Shown: positions 10,220 through 19,014, counted from the first letter of the stretch. The stretch is DNA of 64,000 nucleotides from Lachnospiraceae bacterium (GCA_910575555.1 CAJTFX010000002.1:186001-250000), one strand, 5' to 3'. Program-made: numbers and translations. Notes: generated by a model from the sequence alone, not told the origin.

Positions 10220-10266
10220 TGAAAGTCAGAACGCCTTAAGAAAATAATTTGCGGAGAAGATTTGTC

Positions 10267-10992
10267 ATGAAGAAAGTATTGGATTTTGTAATTGTAATTG
10301 TTTCACTGGCAGCAGCCACATTTGTGTTCGCCGGATTTAATATGGAGGGAATTCTGCTGAAAATGAATCAGCCGGAAACCATCGGCAGCAAGGAAATCGA
10401 AGCGAATCCGGGAACGGTTTATATGGGATATCCTGCAGGCGAGGGTATTCCGGAGGTGCGGAGTCAGTCAGAATGGGAAGAAACGCTGAACGATGTGGAT
10501 TATGTGAAAGTGATCCCTAAGTCCCTTAAGAAAACCAATGTGTACAGCCTGGCAGAATGGGCAGATCCTTTCCGCAGACGGCGCAACGGCGCAGTTGGTA
10601 AACAGAAACCGGCCGTGCGGCAGTCGCCGATAGATGTTTTTGTGGAGTATATTCCTTATTATATTCTGGAACTGGAAGATGGAAGCAAAATTCTGGCCCA
10701 GGTCAGCCAGAATACGGCGAAAGCCCTTGAAAAAGGAGAATCAGAAGCAATTCCCATCGGAAGAAAGCATGGATTTTCCCAGGGAGCCAAAAATATGCTG
10801 TCAGACATTTGCGAAGAGAATCAGGTTTCAACCGAATACGTCTGGTATGCCATTGACAATGAATGGCAGAAAAAGAATTCTTTTGGAATCCTGATTGGAA
10901 AAGCGGCAGTGGCAGTGGTGTTCTTTTTTGTATTGGCAGTGATTCTGGAATTAGTGGCAGATAAGCTGTTGGGAAAGCGGAAAGAATCTTAA
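10267..10992 (+). CDS. Hypothetical membrane protein with N- and C-terminal membrane segments
   Basis: 241 residues. Hydrophobic helices at about 5-22 and 210-232 bracket a mostly polar central part that likely lies outside the membrane; the basic tail KLLGKRKES would face the cytoplasm. ATG 10267 is chosen over TTG 10249 in the same frame, since GGAGAAG lies 9 bases before it. The gene starts 47 bases after the acidic protein and may share its transcript. Not recognised as a known family; SortB-like or signal roles were considered but no motif supports them. Confidence 0.7.
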   Translation: MKKVLDFVIVIVSLAAATFVFAGFNMEGILLKMNQPETIGSKEIEANPGTVYMGYPAGEGIPEVRSQSEWEETLNDVDYVKVIPKSLKKTNVYSLAEWADPFRRRRNGAVGKQKPAVRQSPIDVFVEYIPYYILELEDGSKILAQVSQNTAKALEKGESEAIPIGRKHGFSQGAKNMLSDICEENQVSTEYVWYAIDNEWQKKNSFGILIGKAAVAVVFFFVLAVILELVADKLLGKRKES

Positions 10993-11031
10993 TTTCCGCT
11001 TTCCGAAAGGCAAATTTTCTGGAAAGGGTTC

Positions 11032-11060
11032 TTGACAAAAAGAAAGTATGAATTTATAAT
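11032..11060 (+). promoter_or_regulatory. Consensus promoter of ssrA
   Basis: TTGACA 11032-11037, 17-bp spacer, TATAAT 11055-11060: a perfect sigma-A promoter, as expected for a highly made stable RNA. Confidence 0.92.
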
Positions 11061-11089
11061 AGACAGAAGCTAACAGCATCAGCGAACCA

Positions 11090-11433
11090 GGGGTTGTACT
11101 GGTTTCGACGGGGGTTGTGTAGCTATGGAAGCCATTGGCGGCTCCTGACCGCCTCAACAACGGGAACAATAAATATAAACGCTGAAGATAATTTAGCAAT
11201 CGCTGCCTAGTTGCAGCAGTCGGCCTTAGACCACCCACAGTTTAAGTAACCGGCTTCGACGATGTGGGAAACGACGTATGCAAAGCTTTGCGCATGCGGG
11301 CGTATTATGAAGCTACTGAAACCGGAAGCCTGTCATTCGGCGTTCGGCAGAGGGAATGTCAAAGGAATGACTGTAATGGGAGATGCCATAGTGAATTGAC
11401 TTTCGGACAGGGGTTCGATTCCCCTCAGCTCCA
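11090..11433 (+). ncRNA. ssrA: Transfer-messenger RNA (tmRNA)
   Basis: The 5' end GGGGUUGUACUGGUUUCGAC is the conserved tmRNA start, and the 3' end has a T-arm (GGGGTTCGATTCCCC) and CAGCTCC closing the 7-bp acceptor stem with GGGGTTG. The discriminator A is at 11433; CCA is not encoded. The tag frame 11181-11210 reads A-E-D-N-L-A-I-A-A then TAG. The tag ends in the AA degradation signal expected for ClpXP-type proteases. The transcript starts about 20-25 bases upstream, so RNase P must trim a short leader. A strong terminator follows. Confidence 0.95.
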
Positions 11434-11486
11434 TTATTTGTGGTAAGGAGGAACCCACGAAGTGGTGGGATGTTCCAGTATAAAAT

Positions 11487-11541
11487 AATAAATCCACCTG
11501 CTATTAATTTTAAGCAAATAGCGGATGGATTTATTTTATTT
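11487..11541 (+). terminator. Long-stem terminator after ssrA
   Basis: 18-bp stem with one mismatch and one G-U pair (11487-11504 with 11518-11535), then TTATTT. Confidence 0.75.
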
Positions 11542-11564
11542 CCAGTATTACAACCAACAGTCTG

Positions 11565-11593
11565 TATTTCGATACACAGGAACTGCCGGATTG
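11565..11593 (-). repeat. Fragment of the dispersed GGAACTGCCGG repeat
   Basis: The phrase CGATACACAGGAACTGCCGG matches the inverted complement of the right end of the repeat at 18815-19014 and nearly that at 48336-48530. Only one end is present, so it is a relic. Confidence 0.7.
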
Positions 11594-11630
11594 TGTGTCC
11601 ATCATCTGCTATGACAACAAAGAATCCCGC

Positions 11631-11659
11631 TTGTCAAAGAAGAAAGGATAGAATATAAT
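11631..11659 (+). promoter_or_regulatory. Promoter of the 11701 gene
   Basis: TTGTCA 11631-11636, 17-bp spacer, TATAAT 11654-11659. Confidence 0.75.
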
Positions 11660-11700
11660 AGCGGTAAAGAATACACAGGCAGGATAAGGCAGGGAAAACA

Positions 11701-12396
11701 ATGGAAAAAAATAGTATTACAGTGGAAGGCTTTACCTTTACAGACCCGGAACTGGCGCGTAAAGCCATGCACGAGGCAGAAAGCATCCAATACGTCAAAG
11801 GGAAACTGGATATGGGAAACCCAAGGATGGTTCATGAAATGTACCGGAAGCTGATTGCAGAAAAGGTATTTGAAACTCCGGTGGGACTGGCATATTTAAA
11901 ACAACTCAGGGATTATCTGTCAAATGTGCCGGAAATCCAGAGAAAAGATCAGGCTCCCGGTGCAGCGGCAGAGCCCTTAAGAAAGAGCAAGGCTTCTGCA
12001 GCAGCGGCAAAACCCGCAGGAAAGAATCAGGCTCCTGGCTCTGTGCAGGGAAAAAGGCAGACCCAGAAAGCTCCCCTTTCGGATGCAGAAGAACTGGCAG
12101 AGTGGTATGAAGAGAATTTGGGACAGGAAAAGCAGAAACGGCGGGCCGCAGAATTAAAACAGCGTCAGATTGAACAAAAACTGAAGAGCAGCAGGGGGCT
12201 GTTTCGGGTCAGTCTGGCAGGCAATCTTTTCCTGCTTCTTGTGGCCATTGGAATGATTGTGATTACGCTTTTGGATGACAGTCCCAATATTATCAATTAT
12301 AAGAATAAAATTCTGAATCAATACACAGAATGGGAACAGGAATTAAAAGAGCGGGAGCAGCTCATAAAAGAAAAAGAACAGGGATTAGGCTTATAG
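11701..12396 (+). CDS. Hypothetical single-pass membrane protein with Ala/Lys/Gln-rich linker
   Basis: 231 residues. Residues 1-80 form a small helical domain; about 80-125 is a low-complexity linker rich in Ala, Lys, Gln and Pro; about 130-170 is a charged helix. One membrane helix (about 175-195, LAGNLFLLLVAIGMIVITLL) follows, then a charged C-terminal helix that may be coiled coil. The family is not recognised. It has its own consensus-like promoter and its own terminator, so it is a single-gene unit. No signal peptide: the N-terminal domain probably faces the cytoplasm. Confidence 0.75.
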   Translation: MEKNSITVEGFTFTDPELARKAMHEAESIQYVKGKLDMGNPRMVHEMYRKLIAEKVFETPVGLAYLKQLRDYLSNVPEIQRKDQAPGAAAEPLRKSKASAAAAKPAGKNQAPGSVQGKRQTQKAPLSDAEELAEWYEENLGQEKQKRRAAELKQRQIEQKLKSSRGLFRVSLAGNLFLLLVAIGMIVITLLDDSPNIINYKNKILNQYTEWEQELKEREQLIKEKEQGLGL

Positions 12397-12421
12397 AATC
12401 CGCAGAAACAGCGGATTTTTC
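12397..12421 (+). terminator. Terminator after the 11701 gene
   Basis: 7-bp stem AATCCGC/GCGGATT around AGAAACA, followed by a T-run; starts directly after the stop codon. Confidence 0.8.
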
Positions 12422-12491
12422 ACAAATATTCCATAAATGCATGATACCATAGAACATAATACTTGGATGAAAACGGAGGGTGTACGCAGAA

Positions 12492-13169
12492 ATGGAAAAG
12501 TTAAAAATACTGGTGGTGGATGATGAGAGCCGGATGCGCAAGCTGGTGCGTGATTTTCTGGTGAAACAGAATTTCGAAGTGGTGGAGGCCGAGGACGGAG
12601 AGGATGCTCTGAATAAATTTTATGAACAGAAAGATATTGCCCTGATTATTCTGGACGTCATGATGCCGAAAATCAACGGCTGGGAAGTGTGCAAAGAGAT
12701 ACGGGAGAACTCCAGGGTTCCGGTTATTATGCTGACGGCCAAGGGAGAAGAGAGCGATGAATTGATGGGATTTGACATCGGCGCAGATGAATATATATCA
12801 AAGCCCTTCAGTCCTAAGATTTTAGTGGCCCGGGTAGAAGCGATCCTGCGGCGCACCGGGAAAAAAGAAGAAGAGACGCTGGAAATCGGCGGGATTCTCA
12901 TAGACCGGCTGGGGCATCAGGCGTCAGTGGACGGAACAGAGATGGAATTAAGCTATAAGGAATTTGAATTGCTTACGTATTTTGTGGAAAACAAAGGGAT
13001 TGCCCTTTCCAGGGAGAAAATTCTCAATCATGTCTGGAATTATGATTATTTCGGCGATGCCAGAACCATAGACACCCATGTGAAAAAACTGCGCAGCAAA
13101 TTGGGGGACAAGGGAAATTATATTAAGACTATCTGGGGCATGGGCTATAAGTTCGAGGTGGAGTCATGA
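12492..13169 (+). CDS. OmpR/PhoB-family response regulator
   Basis: 225 residues. Receiver domain (about 4-117) with acidic pocket D10/D11, phosphorylation site D55 (LIILDVMMPK) and K near 105 (SKPFSP); C-terminal winged helix (about 130-224) with RTIDTHVKKLRSKLG. ATG 12492 is preferred to GTG 12480 because GGAGGG ends at 12480, leaving normal spacing. The stop overlaps the kinase start by 4 bases, so the pair is translationally coupled. Target genes unknown; the DUF4352 lipoprotein downstream is a candidate. Confidence 0.93.
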   Translation: MEKLKILVVDDESRMRKLVRDFLVKQNFEVVEAEDGEDALNKFYEQKDIALIILDVMMPKINGWEVCKEIRENSRVPVIMLTAKGEESDELMGFDIGADEYISKPFSPKILVARVEAILRRTGKKEEETLEIGGILIDRLGHQASVDGTEMELSYKEFELLTYFVENKGIALSREKILNHVWNYDYFGDARTIDTHVKKLRSKLGDKGNYIKTIWGMGYKFEVES

Positions 13170-14635
13170 AATATTCCATCACAGGCAAAATCACAGCAAT
13201 TATGCTCAGTCTTGTTGCCGGCACAGTGTTACTGTGCTGGTTTATTAATACAACTCTTTTGGAAACTTACTATGTGGAGCATAAGCAGCAGAAACTTCTG
13301 GAAACTTATGAAATGGTGAATAAGGCCAGCAGCTCCGGAGAAGCGTGGACGGAGGAATTTGCCATCCGTCTGGAAAAAGTATGCGCCAACAGCAACATTA
13401 CCAGAATGATTATCGGTTCTGACAACATCATTTTAGATTCCAACGTTGGAGATGACGAAACGCTGCTGCTTCAGTTTTTGGAGCTGATTTTCCGGAAAAA
13501 TAAAAATGTGGAAATATTAGAAAGCACAGATCGGTATGTGGTGGAAAAGATGTCAGATAAGAGACTTAAGACGGATTATCTTGTGTTATGCGGGAATCTG
13601 TCCGATGGAAACTCCCTTCTGATGCGCACTGCATTGGAGAGCATCAAAGAAAGCGTGGATATTGCCAACCGTTTTCTGGCCTATGTGGGAATTGTGGCCG
13701 TAGTTCTCTGCGCTGTGATTATTTATGCAGTAACCCGTAAGATTACCAATCCTATTTTGCAGCTTGCAGACATTTCCAACCGAATGACTAATTTAGACTT
13801 TGACGCAAAATTTCCAAGCAAAGGGAAAAACGAGATTGACATGCTGGGGGAGCATATGAATCAGCTGTCAGAAACCTTAGAGCGGACTATCTCGGAGCTG
13901 AAGAGCGCCAACAATGAACTGAAAATAGACATTGAAAAGAAAACGGAAATGGATGAGATGCGCAAGGAATTTATTTCCAATGTTTCCCATGAATTGAAAA
14001 CGCCTATCGCATTGATCCAGGGCTATGCGGAAGGGCTGCAGGAATGCATCAATGATGATGCGGACAGCCGGGAATTCTATTGCGATGTGATTATGGATGA
14101 AGCGGACAAGATGAATCAGCTTGTGAAGAATCTGCTTACCCTGAATCAATTGGAGTCCGGCAGCGAACAGGTAGTATTTGAACGGTTTGATTTGCTGGAG
14201 GTTATCCAGGGGGTTGTCAACGCCACCGCCATTTTGCGGGAACAAAGCGGCGTTGCCCTGCAGGTGCACGGGACAGGGCCTAAGTATGTCTGGGCAGATG
14301 AATTTAAGACAGAACAGGTGCTGACTAATTATATCAGCAATGCCATTCACTATGCCGCCGGAGAAAAGAAGATAGAGATCTTTGTAAGACCCAATACGGA
14401 AACAGTAAGAGTGGAGGTATTTAATACAGGAAATCCCATTCCGGAGGAAGAACTGGAGCATATCTGGGATAAATTTTATAAAGTGGATAAGGCGAGAACC
14501 AGGGAATACGGCGGAAACGGAATCGGCCTGTCCATTGTAAAAGCGATTATGGATTCTTTTCACAGAGAATGCGGTGTGGAAAATCTTAGAAACGGTGTAA
14601 GATTCTGGTTTGAACTGGATTGTAAAAGCCAGTAG
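13166..14635 (+). CDS. Membrane sensor histidine kinase, partner of the upstream regulator
   Basis: 489 residues. Membrane helices at about 9-28 and 171-190 bracket an extracellular sensor region of about 140 residues; HAMP follows (about 191-245), then the dimerisation domain with H275 in SNVSHELKTP and the ATPase domain with N-box (NYISNAIHYA) and GGNGIGLSIVKAI. Domain layout is that of a typical Gram-positive HPK with an unclassified sensor domain. The signal is not evident; loop residues do not match a known CACHE or PAS pattern at sight. Cotranslated with the regulator. Confidence 0.93.
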   Translation: MKYSITGKITAIMLSLVAGTVLLCWFINTTLLETYYVEHKQQKLLETYEMVNKASSSGEAWTEEFAIRLEKVCANSNITRMIIGSDNIILDSNVGDDETLLLQFLELIFRKNKNVEILESTDRYVVEKMSDKRLKTDYLVLCGNLSDGNSLLMRTALESIKESVDIANRFLAYVGIVAVVLCAVIIYAVTRKITNPILQLADISNRMTNLDFDAKFPSKGKNEIDMLGEHMNQLSETLERTISELKSANNELKIDIEKKTEMDEMRKEFISNVSHELKTPIALIQGYAEGLQECINDDADSREFYCDVIMDEADKMNQLVKNLLTLNQLESGSEQVVFERFDLLEVIQGVVNATAILREQSGVALQVHGTGPKYVWADEFKTEQVLTNYISNAIHYAAGEKKIEIFVRPNTETVRVEVFNTGNPIPEEELEHIWDKFYKVDKARTREYGGNGIGLSIVKAIMDSFHRECGVENLRNGVRFWFELDCKSQ

Positions 14636-14671
14636 TTTTGCGTGGAAAATTTTAAAAACAGGAAATTGTGG

Positions 14672-14700
14672 TTGCCCTGCGGAATAAATAATGGTAGAAT
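14672..14700 (+). promoter_or_regulatory. Promoter of lipoprotein gene
   Basis: TTGCCC 14672-14677, 17-bp spacer, TAGAAT 14695-14700; 52 bases before the start. Confidence 0.55.
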
Positions 14701-14752
14701 ACAAGATAGAGAAACAGGAATATGCGCTTGAGCATAAAAAGGAGACATACTT

Positions 14753-15487
14753 ATGAAGAAATTCATAAAACAGGGATCAGCATTAGTGGCTGCAGCGATT
14801 CTTCTTGCCGGATGCGGAGAGGAAATGGTTCCGCTGACAGAGAGTGAAGCGATGGTTATCGTTAATTACTCTGCAGGAACTCTTGCAAAGCATAACAGAC
14901 ATCAGCAGGAAGGAATGGCGGCAGTGTACCCCAAGGAGGAAGAAGAGGAAGTGATTCCGGAGGAAGAGGAAGCGAAGAAACCGGAAGAACAGGAGAAACA
15001 GGAAGAGAATGGCGGACAGCAAAGCAGCAGCGGAGAAAACGAAGCGTCCGGCTCAGAGAAACCGGCCCCTGAAGCAGTTACCTTGACAGAAGCCCTGGCA
15101 ATTCCGGGCCTGGAATTTTCTTACAAGGATTATTCTGTCAGCAATACTTATAAACAGGGAGATTATTTTTCACTGGATGCGAAAGAAGGAAATACGTACG
15201 TAATATTGAATGTGAATATAGCAAATACAGGCTCAGAAACAGTGAACTGTGATTTGCTTTTAAAGCAGCCGATTTTTACGTTAAAGATAAATGAAGAACC
15301 GGGAGTAAAGAATGAGGTCAGCATGTTGGAAAATGATGTGTCCACTTACATCGGCGCCATCGAAGGGGGACAGACCGTGGCAGGTATCCTGATATTTGAA
15401 GTGCCGGCGGCGTCAGCGGAAAACATTTCATCCCTTCAGCTTACACTGCAGATGAATGAAACGACAACTGAGATAAATATGAAATAA
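14753..15487 (+). CDS. DUF4352-type lipoprotein
   Basis: 244 residues. Lipoprotein signal with lipobox LLAGC (Cys at about residue 21). A low-complexity Glu/Lys/Pro linker (about 60-110) holds the folded domain away from the membrane. The C-terminal domain (about 115-244) has the immunoglobulin-like pattern of DUF4352: YVILNVNIANTGSETV followed by a late GGQTVAGILIFEVP. Such proteins are extracellular with unknown ligands. GGAGACATACTT precedes ATG 14753. It follows the two-component system by 117 bases but has its own promoter; a functional link is only suggested by position. Confidence 0.8.
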   Translation: MKKFIKQGSALVAAAILLAGCGEEMVPLTESEAMVIVNYSAGTLAKHNRHQQEGMAAVYPKEEEEEVIPEEEEAKKPEEQEKQEENGGQQSSSGENEASGSEKPAPEAVTLTEALAIPGLEFSYKDYSVSNTYKQGDYFSLDAKEGNTYVILNVNIANTGSETVNCDLLLKQPIFTLKINEEPGVKNEVSMLENDVSTYIGAIEGGQTVAGILIFEVPAASAENISSLQLTLQMNETTTEINMK

Positions 15488-15532
15488 ATTTTAATAAATT
15501 GAAAAAATGTTCTATATTTTTCAGAAAGTATG

Positions 15533-15541
15533 TGCTATAAT
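15533..15541 (+). promoter_or_regulatory. Extended -10 promoter of cheV
   Basis: TGC followed by TATAAT (15536-15541) makes an extended -10; the -35 position is poor. 60 bases before the start codon. Confidence 0.6.
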
Positions 15542-15601
15542 GTAGGCAAAGCATGTATGAATATTGCACGGAAATATACCGGAGAGGAGCGAGTTACTAT
15601 T

Positions 15602-16528
15602 ATGGATACAAATATTCTTTTGGAGAATGGCACAAATGAGCTGGAGGTTTTAGAATTTACATTAGCTGGAAATCATTACGGTATCAATGTAGCGAAAATA
15701 CGGGAAATTTTGACATATCAGCCCGTTACTCCGATTCCTAATGCACATCCAAGTGTGGAAGGTATATTTATGCCAAGAGACACCATGATAAGTGTAATTA
15801 ATCTGCGTAATTGCCTGGGGCTTCCAGATATTGACAGAGACGGATTATTCATTATTACTAACTTTAATAAACTGAATATTGCGTTCCATGTGGATGAAGT
15901 ATGCGGCATTCACAGGCTTTCCTGGGCAGATATCATCACCCCTGACGCCACCATTAATATTGAAGAGAACGGCGTGTCTACCGGAGTGATTAAGTTAGAA
16001 GATCGGCTGATTGTAATTCTTGACTTTGAGAAGATTGTAACGGATATCAGTCCGGAAACAGGACTGCAGGTATCTGATTTGGATGATTTGGAAGAACGCA
16101 ACAGAAGCGATTCCCCGATTATGGTGGCAGAGGATTCGCCGCTGCTGTCCAAACTGATCACAGACTGCCTGAAGAAATCAGGATATACCAAGCTGAATGT
16201 CAATAACAACGGACAGGAGCTGTGGGATAAGCTCAATGATTTCCGCAAGTCAGGAGAAGTAGATGAAAAGGTACATATGGTCATTACGGATATTGAGATG
16301 CCTCTGATGGACGGACACCGTCTGACCAAACTGATTAAGGAAGATGATGAGCTCAAGCATATTCCGGTTGTTATTTTCTCATCTCTGGTAAATGAAGAAA
16401 TGAGACGCAAGGGTGAGATGCTTGGTGCAGACGCTCAGCTTACCAAACCGGAAATCGGCAAACTGGTTAATGCAATTGATGAACTTCTGGATAAAAGAAA
16501 AGAATTCCTGGCTCAGAGACAGGGATAA
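15602..16528 (+). CDS. cheV: Chemotaxis coupling protein CheV (CheW-receiver fusion)
   Basis: 308 residues. CheW-like domain (about 15-150) with EFTLAGNHYGINVAKIREI, linked to a receiver domain (about 172-300) with acidic residues near 177 and phosphorylation site D230 (MVITDIEMPLMDG). CheV couples chemoreceptors to the CheA kinase and tunes adaptation. The frame extends 24 codons upstream, but ATG 15602 matches the usual N-terminus and the promoter lies within the upstream stretch. It stands alone; no receptor, CheA or flagellar operon is in the window, which implies that these are elsewhere. A terminator follows. Confidence 0.92.
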   Translation: MDTNILLENGTNELEVLEFTLAGNHYGINVAKIREILTYQPVTPIPNAHPSVEGIFMPRDTMISVINLRNCLGLPDIDRDGLFIITNFNKLNIAFHVDEVCGIHRLSWADIITPDATINIEENGVSTGVIKLEDRLIVILDFEKIVTDISPETGLQVSDLDDLEERNRSDSPIMVAEDSPLLSKLITDCLKKSGYTKLNVNNNGQELWDKLNDFRKSGEVDEKVHMVITDIEMPLMDGHRLTKLIKEDDELKHIPVVIFSSLVNEEMRRKGEMLGADAQLTKPEIGKLVNAIDELLDKRKEFLAQRQG

Positions 16529-16603
16529 GGCTCTGAAGAGTGGAATTTCTGAATCTTCCGGAGAGAATAAGAACGCAGCATTTTTAATAACTTTAAGAGC
16601 AGG

Positions 16604-16636
16604 AACTGCCGGAAGGTTACACTTCCGGCAGTTTTT
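16604..16636 (+). terminator. Terminator after cheV
   Basis: Perfect 12-bp stem AACTGCCGGAAG/CTTCCGGCAGTT (16604-16615, 16622-16633) with T-run. Confidence 0.88.
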
Positions 16637-16687
16637 AGCGTGGTCAGGAAATCTTCTCCAAGAACTGCAAATAACTTTGCAATTTAC

Positions 16688-16716
16688 TTGTAATGGGAAA
16701 AACTACATGGTAGAAT
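16688..16716 (+). promoter_or_regulatory. Promoter of the purine gene pair
   Basis: TTGTAA 16688-16693, 17-bp spacer, TAGAAT 16711-16716. No purine riboswitch-like structure was recognised in the 113-base leader. Confidence 0.6.
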
Positions 16717-16828
16717 GGGCATAGGCCATCACAGGAATTGCAGAAAGCCGGAGATGATGCTGGCGCTGCCCTGAATATGGCACAATCGCAGCAATCAAAG
16801 ACAGCAAGCATAAGGAGGAGACCAAGGA

Positions 16829-17542
16829 GTGAATAAGTTATCGTTGGAAACAGAGTTAAAGAGTAATTCTTATCCGGGAAGGGGAATTGTAATCGGCAAG
16901 TCAAAAGACGGCAGGTATGCAGTAACTGCTTATTTTATTATGGGAAGAAGTGAGAACAGCAGAAACCGTATTTTTGTGGAAGATGGAGAAGGCATCCGCA
17001 CACAGGCATTTGACCCGTCCAAATTAAGCGATCCCAGCCTGATTATTTATGCGCCGGTGAGAGTGCTTGGCAACAAGACAATTGTGACAAACGGAGATCA
17101 GACCGATACGATCTATGAATTGATGGACAAGCAGCAGACCTTTGAGCAGTCACTGCGCACCAGGGAATTTGAGCCGGACGCTCCCAACTATACCCCGCGG
17201 ATTTCCGGCATTATGCATGTGGAGCACGGCAGCTACAATTATGCAATGTCTATTTTAAAGAGCAATCATGGGAATCCTGATTCCTGTAACCGGTATACGT
17301 TTGCCTATGAGAATCCTGCAGCCGGGGAAGGCCGTTTTATCCATACTTATATGGGAGACGGAAATCCATTGCCCAGTTTTGAGGGAGAGCCGAAACTGGT
17401 GGAGCTGGACGGAGAACTTCATGAGTTTGCCCGGAACATCTGGGACAGCCTGAACGAAGAGAATAAAGTTTCTCTTTTTGTCAGATATATTGAAATTGAA
17501 ACAGGAAAGTATGAATCTGTTATTATCAATAAGAATAAATAA
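16829..17542 (+). CDS. PurO-type IMP cyclohydrolase
   Basis: 237 residues, beginning with GTG 16829 behind AAGGAGGAG. The sequence has the pattern of the IMP_cyclohyd family first known from archaeal PurO: an early YPGRGIVIGKSKDG...AVTAYFIMGRSENSRNR and later PRISG and NRYTFAYENP. The enzyme would close the ring of FAICAR to give IMP, the last step of de novo purine synthesis. In most bacteria this is the N-terminal domain of PurH, which has a different fold. The very next gene supplies the formyltransferase half, which supports the assignment. Confidence 0.85.
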   Translation: MNKLSLETELKSNSYPGRGIVIGKSKDGRYAVTAYFIMGRSENSRNRIFVEDGEGIRTQAFDPSKLSDPSLIIYAPVRVLGNKTIVTNGDQTDTIYELMDKQQTFEQSLRTREFEPDAPNYTPRISGIMHVEHGSYNYAMSILKSNHGNPDSCNRYTFAYENPAAGEGRFIHTYMGDGNPLPSFEGEPKLVELDGELHEFARNIWDSLNEENKVSLFVRYIEIETGKYESVIINKNK

Positions 17543-17603
17543 ATACCTTTGCGTCGGGGAATCGGGCGTATGATAGTGAAAAAGTACAGATATGGAGGAA
17601 ATT

Positions 17604-18782
17604 ATGCAGGAATTAGAATTAAAATATGGGTGCAATCCCAACCAGAAGCCATCCAGAATCTACATGGAGAACGGAGAACTTCCCATTAAGGTGTTAAACG
17701 GCAAGCCGGGATATATTAATTTTCTGGACGCTTTCAATGGATGGCAGTTGGTAAAAGAATTAAAGAAAGCGACAGGGCTTGCGGCGGCAACTTCTTTTAA
17801 ACACGTTTCTCCTGCCGGCGCAGCAGTGGGGCTGCCCTTAACAGAGGTGGAGAAGAAGATTTACTGGGTAGATGATTTGGATATGGAGTTTACGCCCCTT
17901 GCCAATGCTTACGCAAGAGCCAGAGGCGCAGATCGCATGTCGTCTTTCGGAGATTTTATTTCCCTGTCGGATGTCTGCGATAAGGCCACGGCTTTGATTA
18001 TCAAGCGGGAAGTTTCTGATGGAGTGATTGCGCCGGGATATGAGCCGGAAGCATTGGAGATTTTAAAGGCAAAGAAGAAGGGCAATTACAATGTGATTGA
18101 GATCGATCCGGATTACATGCCCAATCCTCTGGAGCGGAAGGAAGTGTTCGGCATTACCTTTGAACAGGGCAGAAACGAGCTGAAAATTGACAATGATTTC
18201 TTTGGAAATGTGGTGACAGAAAACAAAGAGATTCCGGAATCTGCCAAAATTGATTTGGCAATCGCCATGATTACGCTGAAATATACCCAGTCCAATTCTG
18301 TATGTTATGCCAAAGGCGGACAGGCCATCGGCATTGGGGCAGGACAGCAGTCCAGAATCCACTGTACCCGTCTTGCCGGACAGAAAGCGGACAACTGGTT
18401 TCTGCGTCAGTCCCCCAAGGTGCTGGGATTGGAGTTTGTAGACGGCATCGGCCGGGCAGACCGAGATAATTCCATTGATTTGTATATCGGAGAAGATTAT
18501 ATGGATGTTCTGGCAGAGGGCGCCTGGGAGAAGATTTTCAAGGTGAAGCCGGAAGTGTTTACCAGAGAAGAAAAGCGGGAATGGTTGGATCAGATGAACG
18601 GAGTTTCCCTTGGTTCCGATGCATTTTTCCCATTCGGCGATAATATTGAGCGGGCGCATAAAAGCGGCGTTTCCTATGTGGCGGAGCCGGGCGGTTCCAT
18701 CCGTGACGACCATGTGATTGAGACCTGCAATAAATATAATATGGCGATGTGCTTTACGGGGATTCGGTTGTTTCATCATTAA
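17604..18782 (+). CDS. Stand-alone AICAR formyltransferase
   Basis: 392 residues, corresponding to the formyltransferase domain of PurH without the IMP-cyclohydrolase half. Recognisable phrases: KYGCNPNQKPSRIY at the start, SFKHVSPAGAAVG, the nucleotide-binding region SNSVCYAKGGQAIGIGAGQQSR, and SDAFFPFGDN...VSYVAEPGGSIRDDHVIE near the end. It formylates AICAR with 10-formyl-tetrahydrofolate. ATG 17604 is preferred over 17592, because the latter overlaps the ribosome site GGAGG. Together with the PurO-like gene 61 bases upstream it makes a two-protein replacement of bifunctional PurH. Confidence 0.92.
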   Translation: MQELELKYGCNPNQKPSRIYMENGELPIKVLNGKPGYINFLDAFNGWQLVKELKKATGLAAATSFKHVSPAGAAVGLPLTEVEKKIYWVDDLDMEFTPLANAYARARGADRMSSFGDFISLSDVCDKATALIIKREVSDGVIAPGYEPEALEILKAKKKGNYNVIEIDPDYMPNPLERKEVFGITFEQGRNELKIDNDFFGNVVTENKEIPESAKIDLAIAMITLKYTQSNSVCYAKGGQAIGIGAGQQSRIHCTRLAGQKADNWFLRQSPKVLGLEFVDGIGRADRDNSIDLYIGEDYMDVLAEGAWEKIFKVKPEVFTREEKREWLDQMNGVSLGSDAFFPFGDNIERAHKSGVSYVAEPGGSIRDDHVIETCNKYNMAMCFTGIRLFHH

Positions 18783-18798
18783 TTTAATACGAACGATC

Positions 18799-19014
18799 AT
18801 ATTTGGATACGGACGGAACTGCCGGAGTGCCCTTTGGCACGCAAACTGGGCAGCGTTTTGGCGAACTAACTGCAAACTGCGGCTAAGGAAGTCAGGAAAG
18901 CCTTCCTTCCTAAGTCTCCGTAAGCAGTGGATTTCGCCTCCACGCTATACGCCCATGAACTGTTTGCTTAGCCAAAGGGCACTCCGGCAGTTCCTGTGTA
19001 TCGAAATATAGATT
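18799..19014 (+). repeat. MITE-like dispersed repeat, copy A
   Basis: Perfect 24-bp inverted ends, 18815-18838 (starts GGAACTGCCGGAGTGCCC) and 18971-18994, enclose about 130 bp. Weaker pairing extends outward (ATTTGGATAC against ATTTCGATAC). About 85-90% alike by eye to 48336-48516, including TAACTGC..GCTAAGGAAGTCAGGAAAG. No transposase-sized frame inside. With its tandem neighbour it fills the 474 bases between the purine gene and tmcAL. Confidence 0.85.

Noticed and set aside
13877-14704. 275-codon open frame on the minus strand
   Set aside because: Antisense to the histidine kinase, whose H275 and ATPase motifs are in the sense frame.
16717-16828. Purine riboswitch before the purine genes
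   Set aside because: No matching loop sequences or three-way junction could be drawn in the leader.
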